From Macrocybe gigantea (taxonomy: Eukaryota > Basidiomycota > Agaricomycetes > Agaricales > Callistosporiaceae), in NCBI GenBank assembly GCA_011319805.1, contig SJRY01000062.1, positions 62,001-126,000 on the forward strand: a stretch of 64,000 nt of DNA. Reading direction: 5' to 3'. The position numbers were made by a program, and so were the translations under genes. Shown here piece after piece: positions 34,348 to 47,400 of the stretch. Every line of letters begins with the position of its first letter. The stretch's first letter is position 1. The notes under the pieces are model-generated. The model made no database searches. It had not been told where the DNA came from and saw only the letters and a list, made by a program, of their open reading frames with translations.

Positions 34348-34938
34348 TGAAGTCGTGAGATTGGCGCAGTTGCGGACCGTCAGCTTGCTCAAGGGTCACG
34401 CATTCGTTATGTCACGTGATGCTGTAGCTGGACCTTTCTCACATCTGTGGTTATCACACCCAGCTCTGCTGTAAATCCAATTGACCAGAGCATGCATAAA
34501 GCTGTATTTGGGCAGAATAAGAGTGTAGGGTAGGAGTGTATGGATAAAGAGGTGGAGGCATATCATCATATAGAAGTGGAGACACAAGGTGGTTTTGTAA
34601 AAGCACACCATGTCAAAGGTGGTGAGCAAAACTAGATGGGAGCGGACACAAGAATGTGAATAACATGTGGAATTCAAGATGAAGATCAGTACATCCACAT
34701 ACATGCCTTATAACCAGAGAGCACACCTATGGTGGCACAGCCTGCTACTCCATGGGACATGGAAAAAGAGAAAATATCATATACAGCTATAGTACAAGTA
34801 CAGGATTGTTGGAATGTTTATTTAGCTTTAGCTTTGCCTTTCACTTTAGAGCATGTCTTTAGCTCTTCTTTTTGCTCAGAGATAATGTCCTCAGTAGTAA
34901 CAAAAGTGATTTCATCTTGTGTAAAATCACTACTATGA
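34348..34938. other. Transition from gene-dense DNA to transposon-rich DNA
   Basis: Right of about 34430 the sequence becomes AT-rich and CpG-poor, and no host gene is recognisable from here to the end. Contains short open frames without family motifs. Confidence 0.45.
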
Positions 34939-35259
34939 TGTTAGGCTAGATGAATCTTAAAGGACTCAGGCAGACTAAGTGCGAAAGTGGTTTAAGACAA
35001 TAGCAAATGGAATATTAAGCCTAGTGCTACTGGTACATCTGGAAGTTCTTATATATATTATGGTATGCGAGCACAGACCATGGACTGCACAATACTGTGA
35101 ACTGTGGATGAGTAAGGCTAGCAGGAAGTGACTCAGAATGACTAGGAGAGGGGATGACTTGGTGACTGCGTGCTGCACAGTACTATGTGATAGGGAGATA
35201 AGGGATATGAAAGAGATAAGATAAGAAAATGAATAGTCCTTTGGGTGATGTCTGTAACA
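34939..35259 (-). mobile_element. Solo LTR of the 320-bp chromovirus family (antisense)
   Basis: 321 bp with TG...CA ends, homologous over its length to the LTRs at 53949-54268 and 60117-60436. A perfect 5-bp target-site duplication TATGA flanks it (34934-34938 and 35260-35264), so this is a real insertion reduced to one LTR. Confidence 0.88.
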
Positions 35260-35817
35260 TATGATCTATCTCCTTTCATTTCAACATTTTCTTGTAGTGA
35301 AGATATAGATGTTGGAATTCAAAGGGGCAGGCTGCTGTGCTGCTGCATCAGCATCTCTTTAGTGGTGTATAGTACAGATGGTTCAAGTGAGTGGATAAAT
35401 CCTCAACGTGGAAACAGACATGCAGGTAGTGGGGCCAACTCATCAGCACTACCATTGGATGAACTTTTAAGTATATTACCTGTTTCATCTCATTGGACTT
35501 ATATTTAGCATAGTTCCACATATGAACCTCAGCTATTTGCCTAACAAATGCTGAAGTGAGGTTTTCATATACCTTTTATTTATTTATTGTTTGACTCAAG
35601 AGATATATTAGCTCTATCTTACAGATCACTCTTGTAATCTCTTATAGTAGAGCCAAGATATGATAGGAGAGGGTCTGCTTTCAATGTCAAGTTTTAGCTT
35701 TTTTAAGTTAAAGGAAGGCTGTAAGATTATGAGAAGAGAAGAGAGGAAGTTGAGAAGAAGAAGTGAACAGAGAAGTAGCATGTCATTTATAGAATTGAGA
35801 CAGAATAGTAGGCATAG
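35260..35817. other. 558 bp between two antisense LTR copies
   Basis: AT-rich, no recognised protein. A plus-strand open stretch (35245-35508) contains SSEWINPQRGNRHAGSGANS, which I cannot place; it is too short to call a gene. Confidence 0.35.
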
Positions 35818-36129
35818 TGTTAGACTAGACAAATCTTAAAGGACTCGGGCAGACTAAGTGCGAGAGCATTTTAAGACGATGGCAAAAGAAATATTAAGCC
35901 TAGTGCTACTGGTACATTCGAAAGGCCTTATATATATAGTACAGACTATGGACTGCACAATGCTGTGTACTGTAGCTGCAGATGAGTAAGACCTAAGGGA
36001 TGACTCAGAATGACTAGAGGAGGGATGACTCAAGAGGCTGCATACTGCACAGGGCTGTGTGACAGATAATGAGGGGTAAGGAAGATAAGATAAGGAAAAT
36101 GAAAGGTCCTTTGAGTGACATCCATAATA
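35818..36129 (-). mobile_element. Decayed solo LTR, 320-bp family (antisense)
   Basis: Aligns with the solo LTR at 34939-35259 but is more diverged, with degenerate right end (ATAATA in place of TAACA) and no target-site duplication visible. Confidence 0.75.
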
Positions 36130-36595
36130 ATTATGGTGACAATCCTATTAAATCCTTTCTCTTCGAGTAACAGGCCAACAAAGTCAATAGTGACCAATGA
36201 ACTATAACTATCTCACATTGGCAAAGAGTGTAACAGGTCTGTATAGCCTTAGTATAGTTCTTGTTGCATTGACAATCTTTACAACTTGGAATATAGTCCT
36301 ATTCCAGATCCTTCTGCATATTTAGCCAATAGAATGCATCATGCAGGGATCCATATGTCTTATCAAAACTAAAGCAACTAAGCATATTATAGCCTATCTG
36401 AAAAATCCCTTCATGCAGACTTGGAATATAGAGAATGACTAGTCAGTCTGAGATAAACTATAGACCATCATGATTGATAATAGAATCCATACTCTTCTAA
36501 GTGCTCAGGAGTTTGCCACATTAGAAATCCAATGCATAGCTATCTCGAATGCACTTCAACATGTTCTCCTCCAGCTGAAACTTATGCAGGGCTCT

Positions 36596-36667
36596 TGTTA
36601 CAGATGTCACCTAAAGGGATGTTATAGACATCACCCAAAGGGATGTTACGAACATCACTCAAAGGAC
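36596..36667 (+). repeat. Threefold 24-bp tandem repeat at an LTR edge
   Basis: Units start TGTTAC/TGTTAT/TGTTAC at 36596, 36620 and 36644, each continuing with a variant of AGACATCACCCAAAGGGA. Other LTR copies here have one unit. Confidence 0.85.
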
Positions 36668-36957
36668 CATTCATTTTTCTTATCTTATCTCCCTTCCCTT
36701 ATCTCTCTGTCATATTGCACAGCATGCAACCATCGAGTCATTTCACTTTCCTAGCTATTCTGAGTCATCTCATTCCAGTCTTACTCATCTGCAGTCCACA
36801 GCATTGTGCAGTCCATGGTCTGTGCTCAAATACTGTAGTATATATAAGGACTTCCAGATGTACTAGTAATGCTAGGCTTAATATTCCATTTGCCATCGTC
36901 TTAAACCACTCTTGCACTTAGTCTGCCCAAGTCCTTTAAGATTTGTCTAGTCTAACA
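36596..36957 (+). mobile_element. Solo LTR, 320-bp family, inserted in the antisense gypsy relic
   Basis: TG...CA element ending CTAACA. A perfect 5-bp target-site duplication GCTCT flanks it (36591-36595 and 36958-36962). Its left edge carries the first 24 bp of the LTR three times in tandem (36596, 36620, 36644), which makes this copy longer than its relatives. Confidence 0.88.
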
Positions 36958-39900
36958 GCTCTGATCAACTTGCCTACTGCTAACACCTGTTTATTCTGTG
37001 TTAGAGTAAGCCTAGCCAATCCTAATGATAAATACTTCATTGACACCTCTGGCTTCTCAAAAATACATGCAACTGATTTGATACTCATGCTCTCTGCATC
37101 TGCCTTACAGGCTTAAGAGGTGTAAGCCAACTCATCTGTGGAAACTAAATCAGAGGCCATTACTGTAGGCATGCATGACAGCACATCTGTAACAGAGTTA
37201 TCTTTGCCTTTAACATAAATAAACCAGATGTCATACTGCACCAGAAACTTCATCTATCTGGCCTGCCTTTGAGACAATTCCTTTTGATTCTGGAAGTTCA
37301 ATAATATCTTATAATTGGTGTATGTCAGGAACAATACACTGAGCAACTCTGGGCACTATTTTTTCAACACATGGATAATCACCAAGAGCTCCTTCTTATA
37401 GACTGAATAATTGAGCTCAGCACTCTTAAACATGGTAGAATTGAAAGCAACTAGCTGCACTATCTTCCAAGAGGGTCCAAATGACAAGAATCCTCTGAAG
37501 TGAAGTTACTGGCATCCATCATTATGTATATATTATTCATATCCAAGGCATTATAGTCAATCATGATGAGGCATTCTCAACTTATTACTATGCATTTAAT
37601 ACTGTCAAAAGTAATCTGATCTTTCACTGTCCATACAAAAAAAGACTTTTGAGCCTCCTTTATAGTCAGACAGTTTAACTGGCTCAAATATAGTGACAAT
37701 TTTGGGAGAAAAATTGCCAGATAGCAAACTAATTCTAAGAAACTGAACTTTCTTTACTGACTGTAGAACAGGCCAGTTTAGCATCTGTTCTATCTTTGAA
37801 GGATCTACCTCAATACTGTTTTGGAAGATGAAATGGCTAAGAAACTTTACCCAGTCCTGGAAGAACTTGGACTTCTTTGGATTATAATATAACTGGGCCT
37901 TATGCAATGCCTCCAACACCATATGAATGTGGTGCTCATGGTCTTCTATACTGTTTGACCAGATTATAATGTCATCTAGGTAAATGTGACATATCTTCCT
38001 GATCAAGTTCTGAAGAGCTGCTAACATATGCCATTGGTATATCAAAGAGATATTCTTGAATCCTATTGGCATGACCACTTACTCATACAAACTAAAGAGA
38101 GTCATTACTGCTATCAAAAAAATATCATCTAGATGCATTCATGTTTAAAAAAACAAGTTCATCATATCTAATATAGACCAGATCTTTCTCTTGGTACAGT
38201 TATTCAGGATGTCATTGATATAAGGTAATGAGTGGCTATCCACTACTGCATTTTTATTTAACTGCTGGTAATCATTAACCTAATAAGGCAATACTGTCAG
38301 GTCTGACTTGGGTATTATAAATAATAGGGATGCATGTGGCAAGTCCAATAGATAAATGCAGCTGGCCTCCAGGTACTGGCTTATCAGCATCTTCTAGACC
38401 TTCCGATACTTATGAAGGCAAGCATACAAGTATGTTACTATTGTTTTAGACATGTTCTTTAGAGTAATCTGAGCAATAGTATCTGTAAGCAGCTCTCAAA
38501 TATGAGGCAGCATCTCAAAGATGTCTTTGAACTCTATTTGCACTTATTGCTTCTATTTCTTATGGTTGGCTAATACTGCTAGTCTTATGATGTGATCATG
38601 TACCACTATGAAGGGATTAGAAGGCAATATGTCATTAAGGCTGTCTGTTAGGATCAAATGACAGCACTGCTCTTCAATGACAACCTTTAACTAGGGCAGT
38701 ACTTGTTTCTGATGGCAATAAAATTTTTCTTTTTCTAACTTAATCTGATAGGGTAAAAAGAACAGAAGGAACATTGACCCTTAAATAATGATGGATTCAA
38801 CAGATCATGACCAGTTTCTTGTATAATAGCAGTCTGATTCTTTGCATCTATAATAATACTATTGTGTGAAATAAAAGGCAATCCTAGTAATACATTAATA
38901 CAGAGACCAGGCATGACAATGGCTTTCACAAGCTTTGCAACCAAAGCAAGGTTCTCTGTTATAACTGAGAGTGAAATAAATTCAGACAAATGAGAAACAA
39001 TTTTATTATCAGATGCAGCACCTATAGCAACTGAAATGGACATAGTTTTGTGTAGCTGTTGTTAGGTAAGGCCTACTAAATGTTTGACAGCCTCTGGTTG
39101 AATCAGAACTACATAGGCATTGGTATTAATTATAGTGGATATAGAATTGGAAAACTTTTTTCTTCTAGAGACCTTTGCCATCTATAGGAGGTGCAGAACA
39201 GAGAGTGGCACACTTACTTCCTCACTTGTTTCCAACATAGAAGTGAAACTAAAGTCAAAGTCCAGTGCAGCCACTGGCAATGCTGTACTGACATTATCAA
39301 TAAATAAATCAGTCTCATTTGACTCTCTCTTAATGGCCATGACAGTCATTGACTTTTCAAAGGCTTTACCATTTACAGCATCATACTTGGCTTTGGCAGC
39401 AAGTGCCATTGGCATCATTAATGATATATATGGCTTCTTGAGATGTGATGTGCATTTCTTGTGGAAATGTCTCATATAGAACTTGTGACATTTCCAACAG
39501 CCTTTATAAAGACTGAGAAGAAGCCACTCCTCTTCCATCAAAGGGGTTATCCTGTTCTCACTACTTGCAAAGGACAAACTGGTAGAGTTTGCTATCAAAG
39601 CCACCCTTGCTATTGTGGTGCTGCCTGTTCCATGCCTTGTTTTAACTTTGGGCTTCTTGATGACTTATATAGCATCACTTGAAAACTCATGGGCCTTCTT
39701 TAGATCTGTACAATAGTCATCATTCATAATTTTGACCTTGTTTCTCTAATTATCAAACTCCTTGATATTGAAAGCTTTATTCTGGTCACACTTTCTTGCT
39801 AAATCTACAGGCAAGTGTGCATTGAGGACCATATGAACAGTTTTCTCAGAGAGAGTCTTAGAGCTCAATAGAGAGTTCATCAAAATGATGTTGTTTGCAT

Positions 39901-40650
39901 AGTTACAGAGGGTCTCTTTAGTACTAGATTTCATCAATTACTTCTCAGCAGAGCTGCTGATCCTAGTGTTTGATCAAAAACTTTTTTTAGAACTCTAAGA
40001 TAAAGGAGTCCTATGAACCACTAGAAAGTCATATACAGTTGTTACAGATTTGATCTGGTTGTCACTAAGTGCATTAAGTATCTTCTTGACCTTGTCACTT
40101 TCTGTGATGTCCTTATTCTTGAAGAATATCAAACATGTATCTCCAAACTTATATATAATCTTGATGATTATCTCATCTTTAGTCAACTTAGAAGGCTATT
40201 TCTCTAGAGGGAATACTATAGTAGCAAAACTAGATTTTGATGACATTGTAATAGTAAGCAAATAATGATATAGCTAATTTGATGTCTGAGTCCAAGTCTG
40301 AGTCAGATACATATGACTATATGCTATAGAGAATGGGATGAGGGAAGTCATGTTTTTGTTTGATTCTTCTAGTGCTTTCTTAACAATGAAAAGAACTATT
40401 GATTTTGTGGGAGAAGAACTAGAGGTGCTGGCAATTAAGTGATCAAGTTTGATATTGAGCTTAAGAATAGCTGTCAATAAAAAGAATCTTTGCTCTTTAC
40501 TGAGAAGGGTTTTGATAGCTTTAGACTTGCTATATGCACCTGCTCTTGAGCTATATGCATATTTCTCAGCTGTCACTATATTACAGTGATCTTCTGAAGT
40601 AGTTTGCAAAAGAGAAAAAAAATGACTAGAAGGACCTAACAAATGGCTTC

Positions 40651-41940
40651 AGCAAGGCTGAAGTAGAGGATGGTTCACTATTGAGGATCTAGTGACAGGG
40701 CATGAATAAGAATGAACAGAGCTAGATGACGACTTATTCATATGTGCTTTAGTCACTGAACATTCTTATATATCAATATTAGTCTTGTTGTTCAGGTTGA
40801 CCTTAAGCAGCAGCTTGAAAAGCATTCAGAGAGAGGGGTATGTAAGAGTTTTTGGGATCAAAGAAAACAAAGATAGTGATAAGCAAGTAGAGAGGAATCC
40901 ACTAATTTTATATTATATAAATTTGAGGAATGTTCAAAAAAAAGTAGAAGCATGCATTAGCATGTAATACTGACAGAATGGAGGAACAAGATAAATAGTT
41001 ACAAATAGAGATTGGATTTTTCAAAGGTAGTTAGTCAGTATATAAAAAAATGTGCTATATTAGTCATTCTCATAATTACATATCAGTAGTAGTGATGTCA
41101 GTCACAGGTCTTTGTCATCTCATTGCATCATCTGTTGTAAGCCAGGCTTATACAGCAAACATCAAAACTAGATGAGCAAGGCCTTAAAAAAGTATTAAAA
41201 AGTCCTTGCAGGATATAAATCTGTGCATGCCAAATAGTATCAAGATCAGCAGCAGAGTTTTCTATCTCTTAAAATATAAGAATATTTTTAGGACTACTTT
41301 TGTCATAGATAGGAATGAACTATGGAATGATTAGAATGAAGATATGAAAATAGATATAGTAATGCATATTATTTGTTTTAAAAAAGTAGTTGCCTTTTAA
41401 AAATAGGATCATGCCATCTAAAGGTAAAGCAATATGTCTATAAATAAGAAAGATAATTTCTTGCTATTTTATGTTATTTTTAATAAATTTAATATTATTA
41501 AATATAGAATTTTATATATTGTATTATATATATAGAATTTTATATATTGTATTATATATATATAATTTTTACTATAGACAAGCTGGCAGTTGTTATTTTA
41601 GAGGTATTCATAAAGAGTTTCATTAAATATATTAGTCATGATAGAGAAAGTGAAAAGGAGAGAAAGAGAATGTTTATCAAAAATGAAATAGGATGTGAAA
41701 CAGAAACATCATAATAATATTCTTTATTTCAGTGTTTATAGTTTGCTTCTGTATTTTTTAATAGTTATGATAGCTGATTTTAATTTTATGATTCATTGCA
41801 CTAATATACTATGAGTGTTGATACTAGAAATCTATAGTAATAAGATGTTAGAGCAAAAGACAATAGCAGTACTGCAAAAGATCATCACATCAGTTTGAAA
41901 TGAGCAAAACTATTCTATAAAGGCATTGAAGGTAATTATG
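40651..41940. other. AT-rich spacer between transposons
   Basis: No gene seen. Contains an AT-rich direct repeat at about 41500-41572 (two copies of AGAATTTTATATATTGTATT followed by TATATA runs) and runs of A/T. Confidence 0.45.
41500..41572. repeat. AT-rich direct repeat
   Basis: A roughly 30-bp AT-only unit occurs twice in tandem followed by TATATA. Confidence 0.7.
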
Positions 41941-42357
41941 TGTTACCATTTCAGGACTTATCGTTATCCTGACAACAGGCATGTGACTCAAGAACCACAT
42001 GATGAATACGTGACATGAACCATGATGCAACAAATAAGATATAATGCGACGACTTGAGGAAACCCTGTGATAATGACACGTCAGTGCTGACTAGAGTATA
42101 GGGTTATTGCACAGCACCTACAGGACAATATGAGGAGTGCAGTCGAATCCTTACTCATGCAGACAAGGGTAGAGGGTTTCATGTAACACGAGGATAGCAT
42201 AGTCATGGTCCGTATTTGGGTATTGTAATGTATAAATAGTTAAATTATATATAGTAGAAATCAGCTTCGAGCTGGCTAAATACTAGCATACTTTTCCCTG
42301 CCTCTCATCTCTGAATTAGTTAGAGTGACTTGCATGCAGATTTGGTTTTGTGTAGCA
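41941..42357 (+). repeat. 5' LTR of element A
   Basis: 417 bp, TGTTAC...TAGCA. TATA box TATAAATA at 42231-42238; about 30 nt on is AGCTTCGAGCT (42263-42273), the proposed RNA 5' end used as primer. Confidence 0.92.
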
Positions 42358-42359
42358 AA

Positions 42360-42370
42360 AGCTCGAAGCT
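42360..42370 (+). promoter_or_regulatory. Self-primer binding site of element A
   Basis: AGCTCGAAGCT, 2 nt after the LTR, is the exact reverse complement of AGCTTCGAGCT in the LTR at 42263-42273. Tf1/sushi elements prime reverse transcription with the 5' end of their own RNA in this way. The 11-mer is partly palindromic, which lowers its weight alone, but element C shows the same arrangement. Confidence 0.7.
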
Positions 42371-43055
42371 AGCCCTTGTGCACCTCACTACCCTTACTCT
42401 CTCTGCTACCCTTCCTTCATTGCTCAACAGCCTCGAGAGCCGTGCGATCAAAGGAACCTGCTGCATCGTCATAACTCTTTTCCCTACCAAAACTAACATT
42501 TCTACTTTCCACCACTACTCCCCACCCCACACCAACCCATATTCCAGTCTGTGTCAGAGGTCCTTGTTCGTAGTACTTGGATGTACGATAGGTCTAAGGG
42601 TAACATTGAGTCCGACCCTGACTGAATTGAGCATCAAAAGGCTGTGCTAGGATAATCTTCAGAGAGTCCTACTGTGCGTTTGACCAGGTAGTGTGTTGAC
42701 CTAGGACGTACCTCAGCAAGAGAGACAGGAGGACTCAGACATGTGGATAGTCCCCACCCACCGACCACCTTTTCTCAAACATGCCCTTGAAGATCGTTGT
42801 CGGGAACATGTGTTGACCCGAAGCGAGAAAGGAGTTGCCAGACCACTGGGACTTCTGACAATGAAACCTTTCTTGACTGCTGTTTGAGGCATCCTCATGG
42901 CCACGAGGATTTGAGCTGACCCATCCGCAGTTTAACAGGCACCCACCACCTTTTTCTCTGGACCCAACCAAAGTGGGAGTCGATAGTCACGCACCACCCA
43001 CATGGTACTATTCAACAAATCACACCAAACACTCAAATCCTTTAATATCACACAT

Positions 43056-44216
43056 CATGGAGCTCATTGCCGCCCTCTTTGCTTTTATCATAATCATCCT
43101 CACTATCTTATTTGCCGCCAATCCTCTTGCCCTGGCCTAGGGCACTCTTTGAAACAACCCTCAGCAGGCCAAACAGGTTTAGAACGCGACACGGACTTTG
43201 GTTGATGCGATCAAAGAAGAACTGGATTTAGGCAAGAAGCCTAAAAGAATGAAATCGGAACCACCAGATCCATATAAAGAGGATTCCGGCCTGATCGGAA
43301 GCTGGCTTTGCCACATGGAAGTCTACTTCAACAAAGAGGAAATTACCAACAAATAGGATATAATAACCTATGCATTGCAATGGATCACAGGAGGCAAGGC
43401 CAAACGTGCACAGAACTGGGCGGACTCCAAGCTACAAGAGTGGCTTGAATTCAAAATGGAATTGAACGGTCGCAGGCAGGAATTTGGATTCCATTCCACC
43501 TACAATGACTGGGAACATGGCCACATCATTATGCTGGCAATGGCTAACACTCCGGAAGTCAGGACAGACCCCTTTGGACATCTCCCACCGTTCAAGGATT
43601 GGGAAAACTTCAAGGCAGAGGCCCATGAGTTCTTCATGACCACAGAGACCTGGAACGATGTGATCATCCAGATTAAGGAACTGTCGTAGTGACAACAACT
43701 GGTCGAGGACTATATTATTGAATTCTAGAGCTGGGCTCCCCTGACAGAATACAACAATATCACTCTCATTGACATCTTCAAACACGGACTCGATCAGGCA
43801 CTCAGATGATGTATTATTGAACTAGGAGGTGTCCACGAGGAGGACATCGACTGGTGGTATAAATGTGTGATGGAACTGGACTGGCAATATTGCCAGGCCC
43901 AAAAAGAATTTGATGTGAAGGAGTGATTCGCTCCCAAGCAAATACAGAAACCGGCACAGGGAACCACGGTGCCTAAGGAACAAACTCCGGCACTAGCGAC
44001 TGGTAATGTTCAAGGACAGCCTGACCCTAATGCCATGGACATCGACCAGATGAGGCACGAAGGATGCTGCTTCTGGTGCAGACAGAAGGGACACATCGGA
44101 CGCAACTGCCCAATGAATCCCTGACTGAAATATGCCACACAGAACGTAGAGATGCAGAACGAGACTACTGCCACTGCTAAGATCGAAGAGCTTCACCAGC
44201 TGATTATGTATCATTG
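43056..44216 (+). pseudogene. Element A gag (capsid and nucleocapsid), broken
   Basis: Recognisable capsid-like sequence from about 43200 (DPYKEDSGLIGSWLCHMEVY, longest clean stretch 43375-43689) and a nucleocapsid zinc knuckle CFWCRQKGHIGRNC near 44070-44112 (CX2CX4HX4C). At least six in-frame stops. No complete protein can be made. Confidence 0.8.
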
Positions 44217-44429
44217 AATATTAATATAAGAGACATCTCCAACCTTAAAGAATATTTCGAACGGAAAGGTGCACGAGAGTTCAGTCTTGTAAAAGGATAT
44301 ACCCTACCTTAGGTAGCTCAACAGATCTATCGGCAGGATGAGTCCAAAGCATATTCGATCCTTAAGGCATGGACGGATCAATCACAACAGAAGGATATCT
44401 CACTAAAAAGGCTTCGTGAGATCAATCAA

Positions 44430-47400
44430 ATGAATGACCACGATGCACTTCATATATTATTCGACCTCAGACAAAAGCCACGATTTGTCAGAGGCAGAAA
44501 CGGAAACCAGATGGATATACCCTTGACAATTACGACTCTGGATACTGGACGGACATATAGTGTGAAGGCCTTGCTTGATACGGGATGTACTAGATTCTGC
44601 ATAGATCAGAAGTTCATTAAGAAAAAGGAAATCAATATAAAAAGATATCCAATTCCCATTCCAGTCCATAATGCAGACAGAATCCATAACATGGCAGGCG
44701 ATATATGCGAATACATCGAACTAAGAGTCCAGATCCAAGATCACATCAAGCGATGATAACTATCGGGAAGCACTAACCTACAAACCAACAAGGTGGAATG
44801 AAGGAAGCATCAGTCCCTATCTGAGGCTGTATAAACTACGAGCTGTTCAAGTCACAGAGTAACCCGAGGGACTGTAGAGTGAAGGGGGGGAAATGGAACA
44901 GGGTGATTATGGATGGTTTCGAGCAGATTTCGGGGTTTTCGAAACAAGGTGGTTAGACTTAGCTGAGTTCCCGCGCGATATCGAGGGCTTCGGTGAGGGT
45001 TTCGGAAGGGTTTCGATGATAATGACTTCCACGTAAAGCCAGGGACACTGATTTCGAGACTAAGTACTGTGGCTCCACACGAGCGCGACACTTTTGAATC
45101 GGATAACACAAGGACTCCACACAAGTCGTAGACTGCAAGACTGCTGAAGGACTGAGACAGTAACTTTTTCTATGTTTTTACAAATGCCAAGTACATGGGT
45201 TTTTATAGATGAGAAGATTTCGAGTATCGGAATAACCGGTGAAGTCAAAACCGAATGAGAGAACATATTGTATGATTTCGAAAGGGTTGTTTAGTGGCTG
45301 AAACGTCAGGGAGATGTAAGTCTGTTCAAAATCTGAATATAAAAGGTGAAACAGTAGGTAAAAGAACATCCCGAAGCCGATGCCACGCATTGTAGAATGG
45401 AACGTGAAAATAATCTAAGGAACATAGAATGTATCAGTGAAATATGAGTCATGAATTTTGAAATGAGAGTGGATGAAATGGTGGCGCGCTCGAAATTCCT
45501 TGTTTCAAATGTACTGCAGCGAGGCAGTGTCGGGAACATGGGAAGGCGTGAGGTGGTGCGATATTGAAAATGGTAGTAGTCTTGCCATATTAGGATCTGG
45601 GAATCAGAGGGGGTGTATAGGAATAAGACTGCCTGACTGGATTGGGCGGTATAGAAAGTGCAGAATGTCCGGAATGTGTGGGTGCGATGCATTTGGCGAA
45701 GTGTCCGGGACCTGGAATGGAAGCCTCACGGAGTTGTCAACATTCCAAGTACTCGAATGAGAAGTCAGCAGCTGGACTGCGGTATCATGCTGAGGGGGCC
45801 GAGTAGTGGTATGATTTCGAATGCGGGCATGGGATTACCAAATTAGAACTTATCAGCAGTCAGCAGTGTGGAGCGCTCATCAGCGAATGATCTTTTTAGT
45901 TACTGAACTCGAAAAGGGCCAGATCTTCATCGGTTATGAGTGGGTTAAACACCACAACCCTCGGATCGATTGGAAGATGGAAAGGATCACATTTGATCGA
46001 TGCCCTGAAGAGTGTCAGTGGATTGTCTGAATGGGGAACTCTGAAGATGATGACACCTCTATTGAGACAAATAAGGTAGACTTCGAAAATGGAGAAAAAC
46101 TCTTGATAATCGACATGAACCAAGAGTTTCATCTTAAGGCTTTCCAAACAATGGCTTCCAAACTAGTGGAAGTGACAGCAAAAGTGACAAAGGCAAAGAC
46201 CTTTGAAGAAATCGTACCAGAAGAATACCACTGTTTCAAGGATTCAGTGTTTAGAAAAGAGTCATTTGATGAACTACCACTGTGATGACCTTGGGACCAT
46301 GTGATCGAACTCATTCCAGGAGCTAAATTCCAGGATTGCAAGGTCTACCCCCTGATGCTGGACAAACAGAAACAGCTAGACACCTTTTTAGATGAAAATC
46401 TGAACACTGGATGAATCAGACCATCAAAGTCGCCAATGGCCTCACCTTTCTTCTTCGTAAAAAAGAAAGACAGATTTCTATGACCTGTACAGGATTATTG
46501 GAAGTTAAATAACATAATGATAAAGAACAAATACCTGCTCCCCTTGATCCAGGAGTTGATTGACAAACTAAAAGGGGTGAAGTTTTTTATGAAGCTTGAC
46601 ATCCGATGGGGATACAACAATGTCCACATGAAAGAAGGCAACAAATGGAAAGCTATATTTCAGACAAACCGGGGAATGTTCGAACCCTTGATCATGTTCT
46701 TCAGACTGACGAATTCACCAGCCACCTTCCAAATCATGATGAATACAATTTTCAAGGATGAAATCAATCAGGGATACGTAGTCATTTACATAGACAACAT
46801 TCTTATCTTCAACAAAGATTTGAATGACTACAGATGACTTGTTCAGCACATGTTGGAAAAGCTAAAGAACAATAAGCTTTACCTAAAACCCAAAAAATAT
46901 TCATTTCATCAATTGGAAGTAGAGTACCTCAGAATGATTGTCTCGGAAAATGGCATCAAAATAGATCCGGTTAAAGTCGAAGGCATCAAAGGATGGCCAA
47001 AACCCACCTGCAAGAGGGACATCTAGCAATTTTTAGGCTTTTGCAATTTCTACCGTCGCTTCATCGAAGGGTTCGCAAAGATTGTGAAACCTTTGATAAA
47101 ACTGACCGGAAAAGCCAACTGGACATGGGGAAAGGCCCAAGACGATGCATTTGATGGATTAAAGAATCGGATTTGTTCAGCACCAATCATCATGATGCCC
47201 TGAGATGATGGAAAGTTCTGAATGGAAGTCGATGCCTCGAACTATGTGATAGGAGGCGTCCTTTCTCAGGAACAATCTAATGGTACCTGGAGACCGGTAG
47301 CTTGTATGTCAAAGTCATTGAACCTGATGGAATGGAACTATGAGATCTACAACAAAGAGATGCTCACAATTATGACTGGACTTGAAGAATGGCACCAATA

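Larger units (their letters stand above)
36130..40650 (-). mobile_element. Decayed Ty3/gypsy-like retrotransposon, antisense, interrupted by a solo LTR
   Basis: Read on the minus strand from right to left: gag-like frames (40274-40642, 39995-40186), a degenerate zinc knuckle CWKCHKFYMRHFHKKC (about 39470-39515), a retropepsin region ending NVLLGLPFISHNSIIIDAKN (38735-39043), and reverse transcriptase with HIYLDDIIIWSN and NPKKSKFFQDWVKFLSHF (37605-38078). Integrase remnants lie left of the inserted LTR (36130-36595). Many stops, very AT-rich, almost no CpG. A distinct and older family than the two chromoviruses further right. No LTRs of its own were identified. Confidence 0.72.

Noticed and set aside
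34939..40650. One complete retrotransposon bounded by the antisense LTR copies and the LTR at 36596
   Set aside because: Two of the three LTRs have their own perfect target duplications, so they are independent solo insertions, and orientation differs.
44950..45800. Host gene within element A because of its normal CpG content
   Set aside because: No open frame of note, and TG...CA ends with duplicated GCGA show it is an inserted element.
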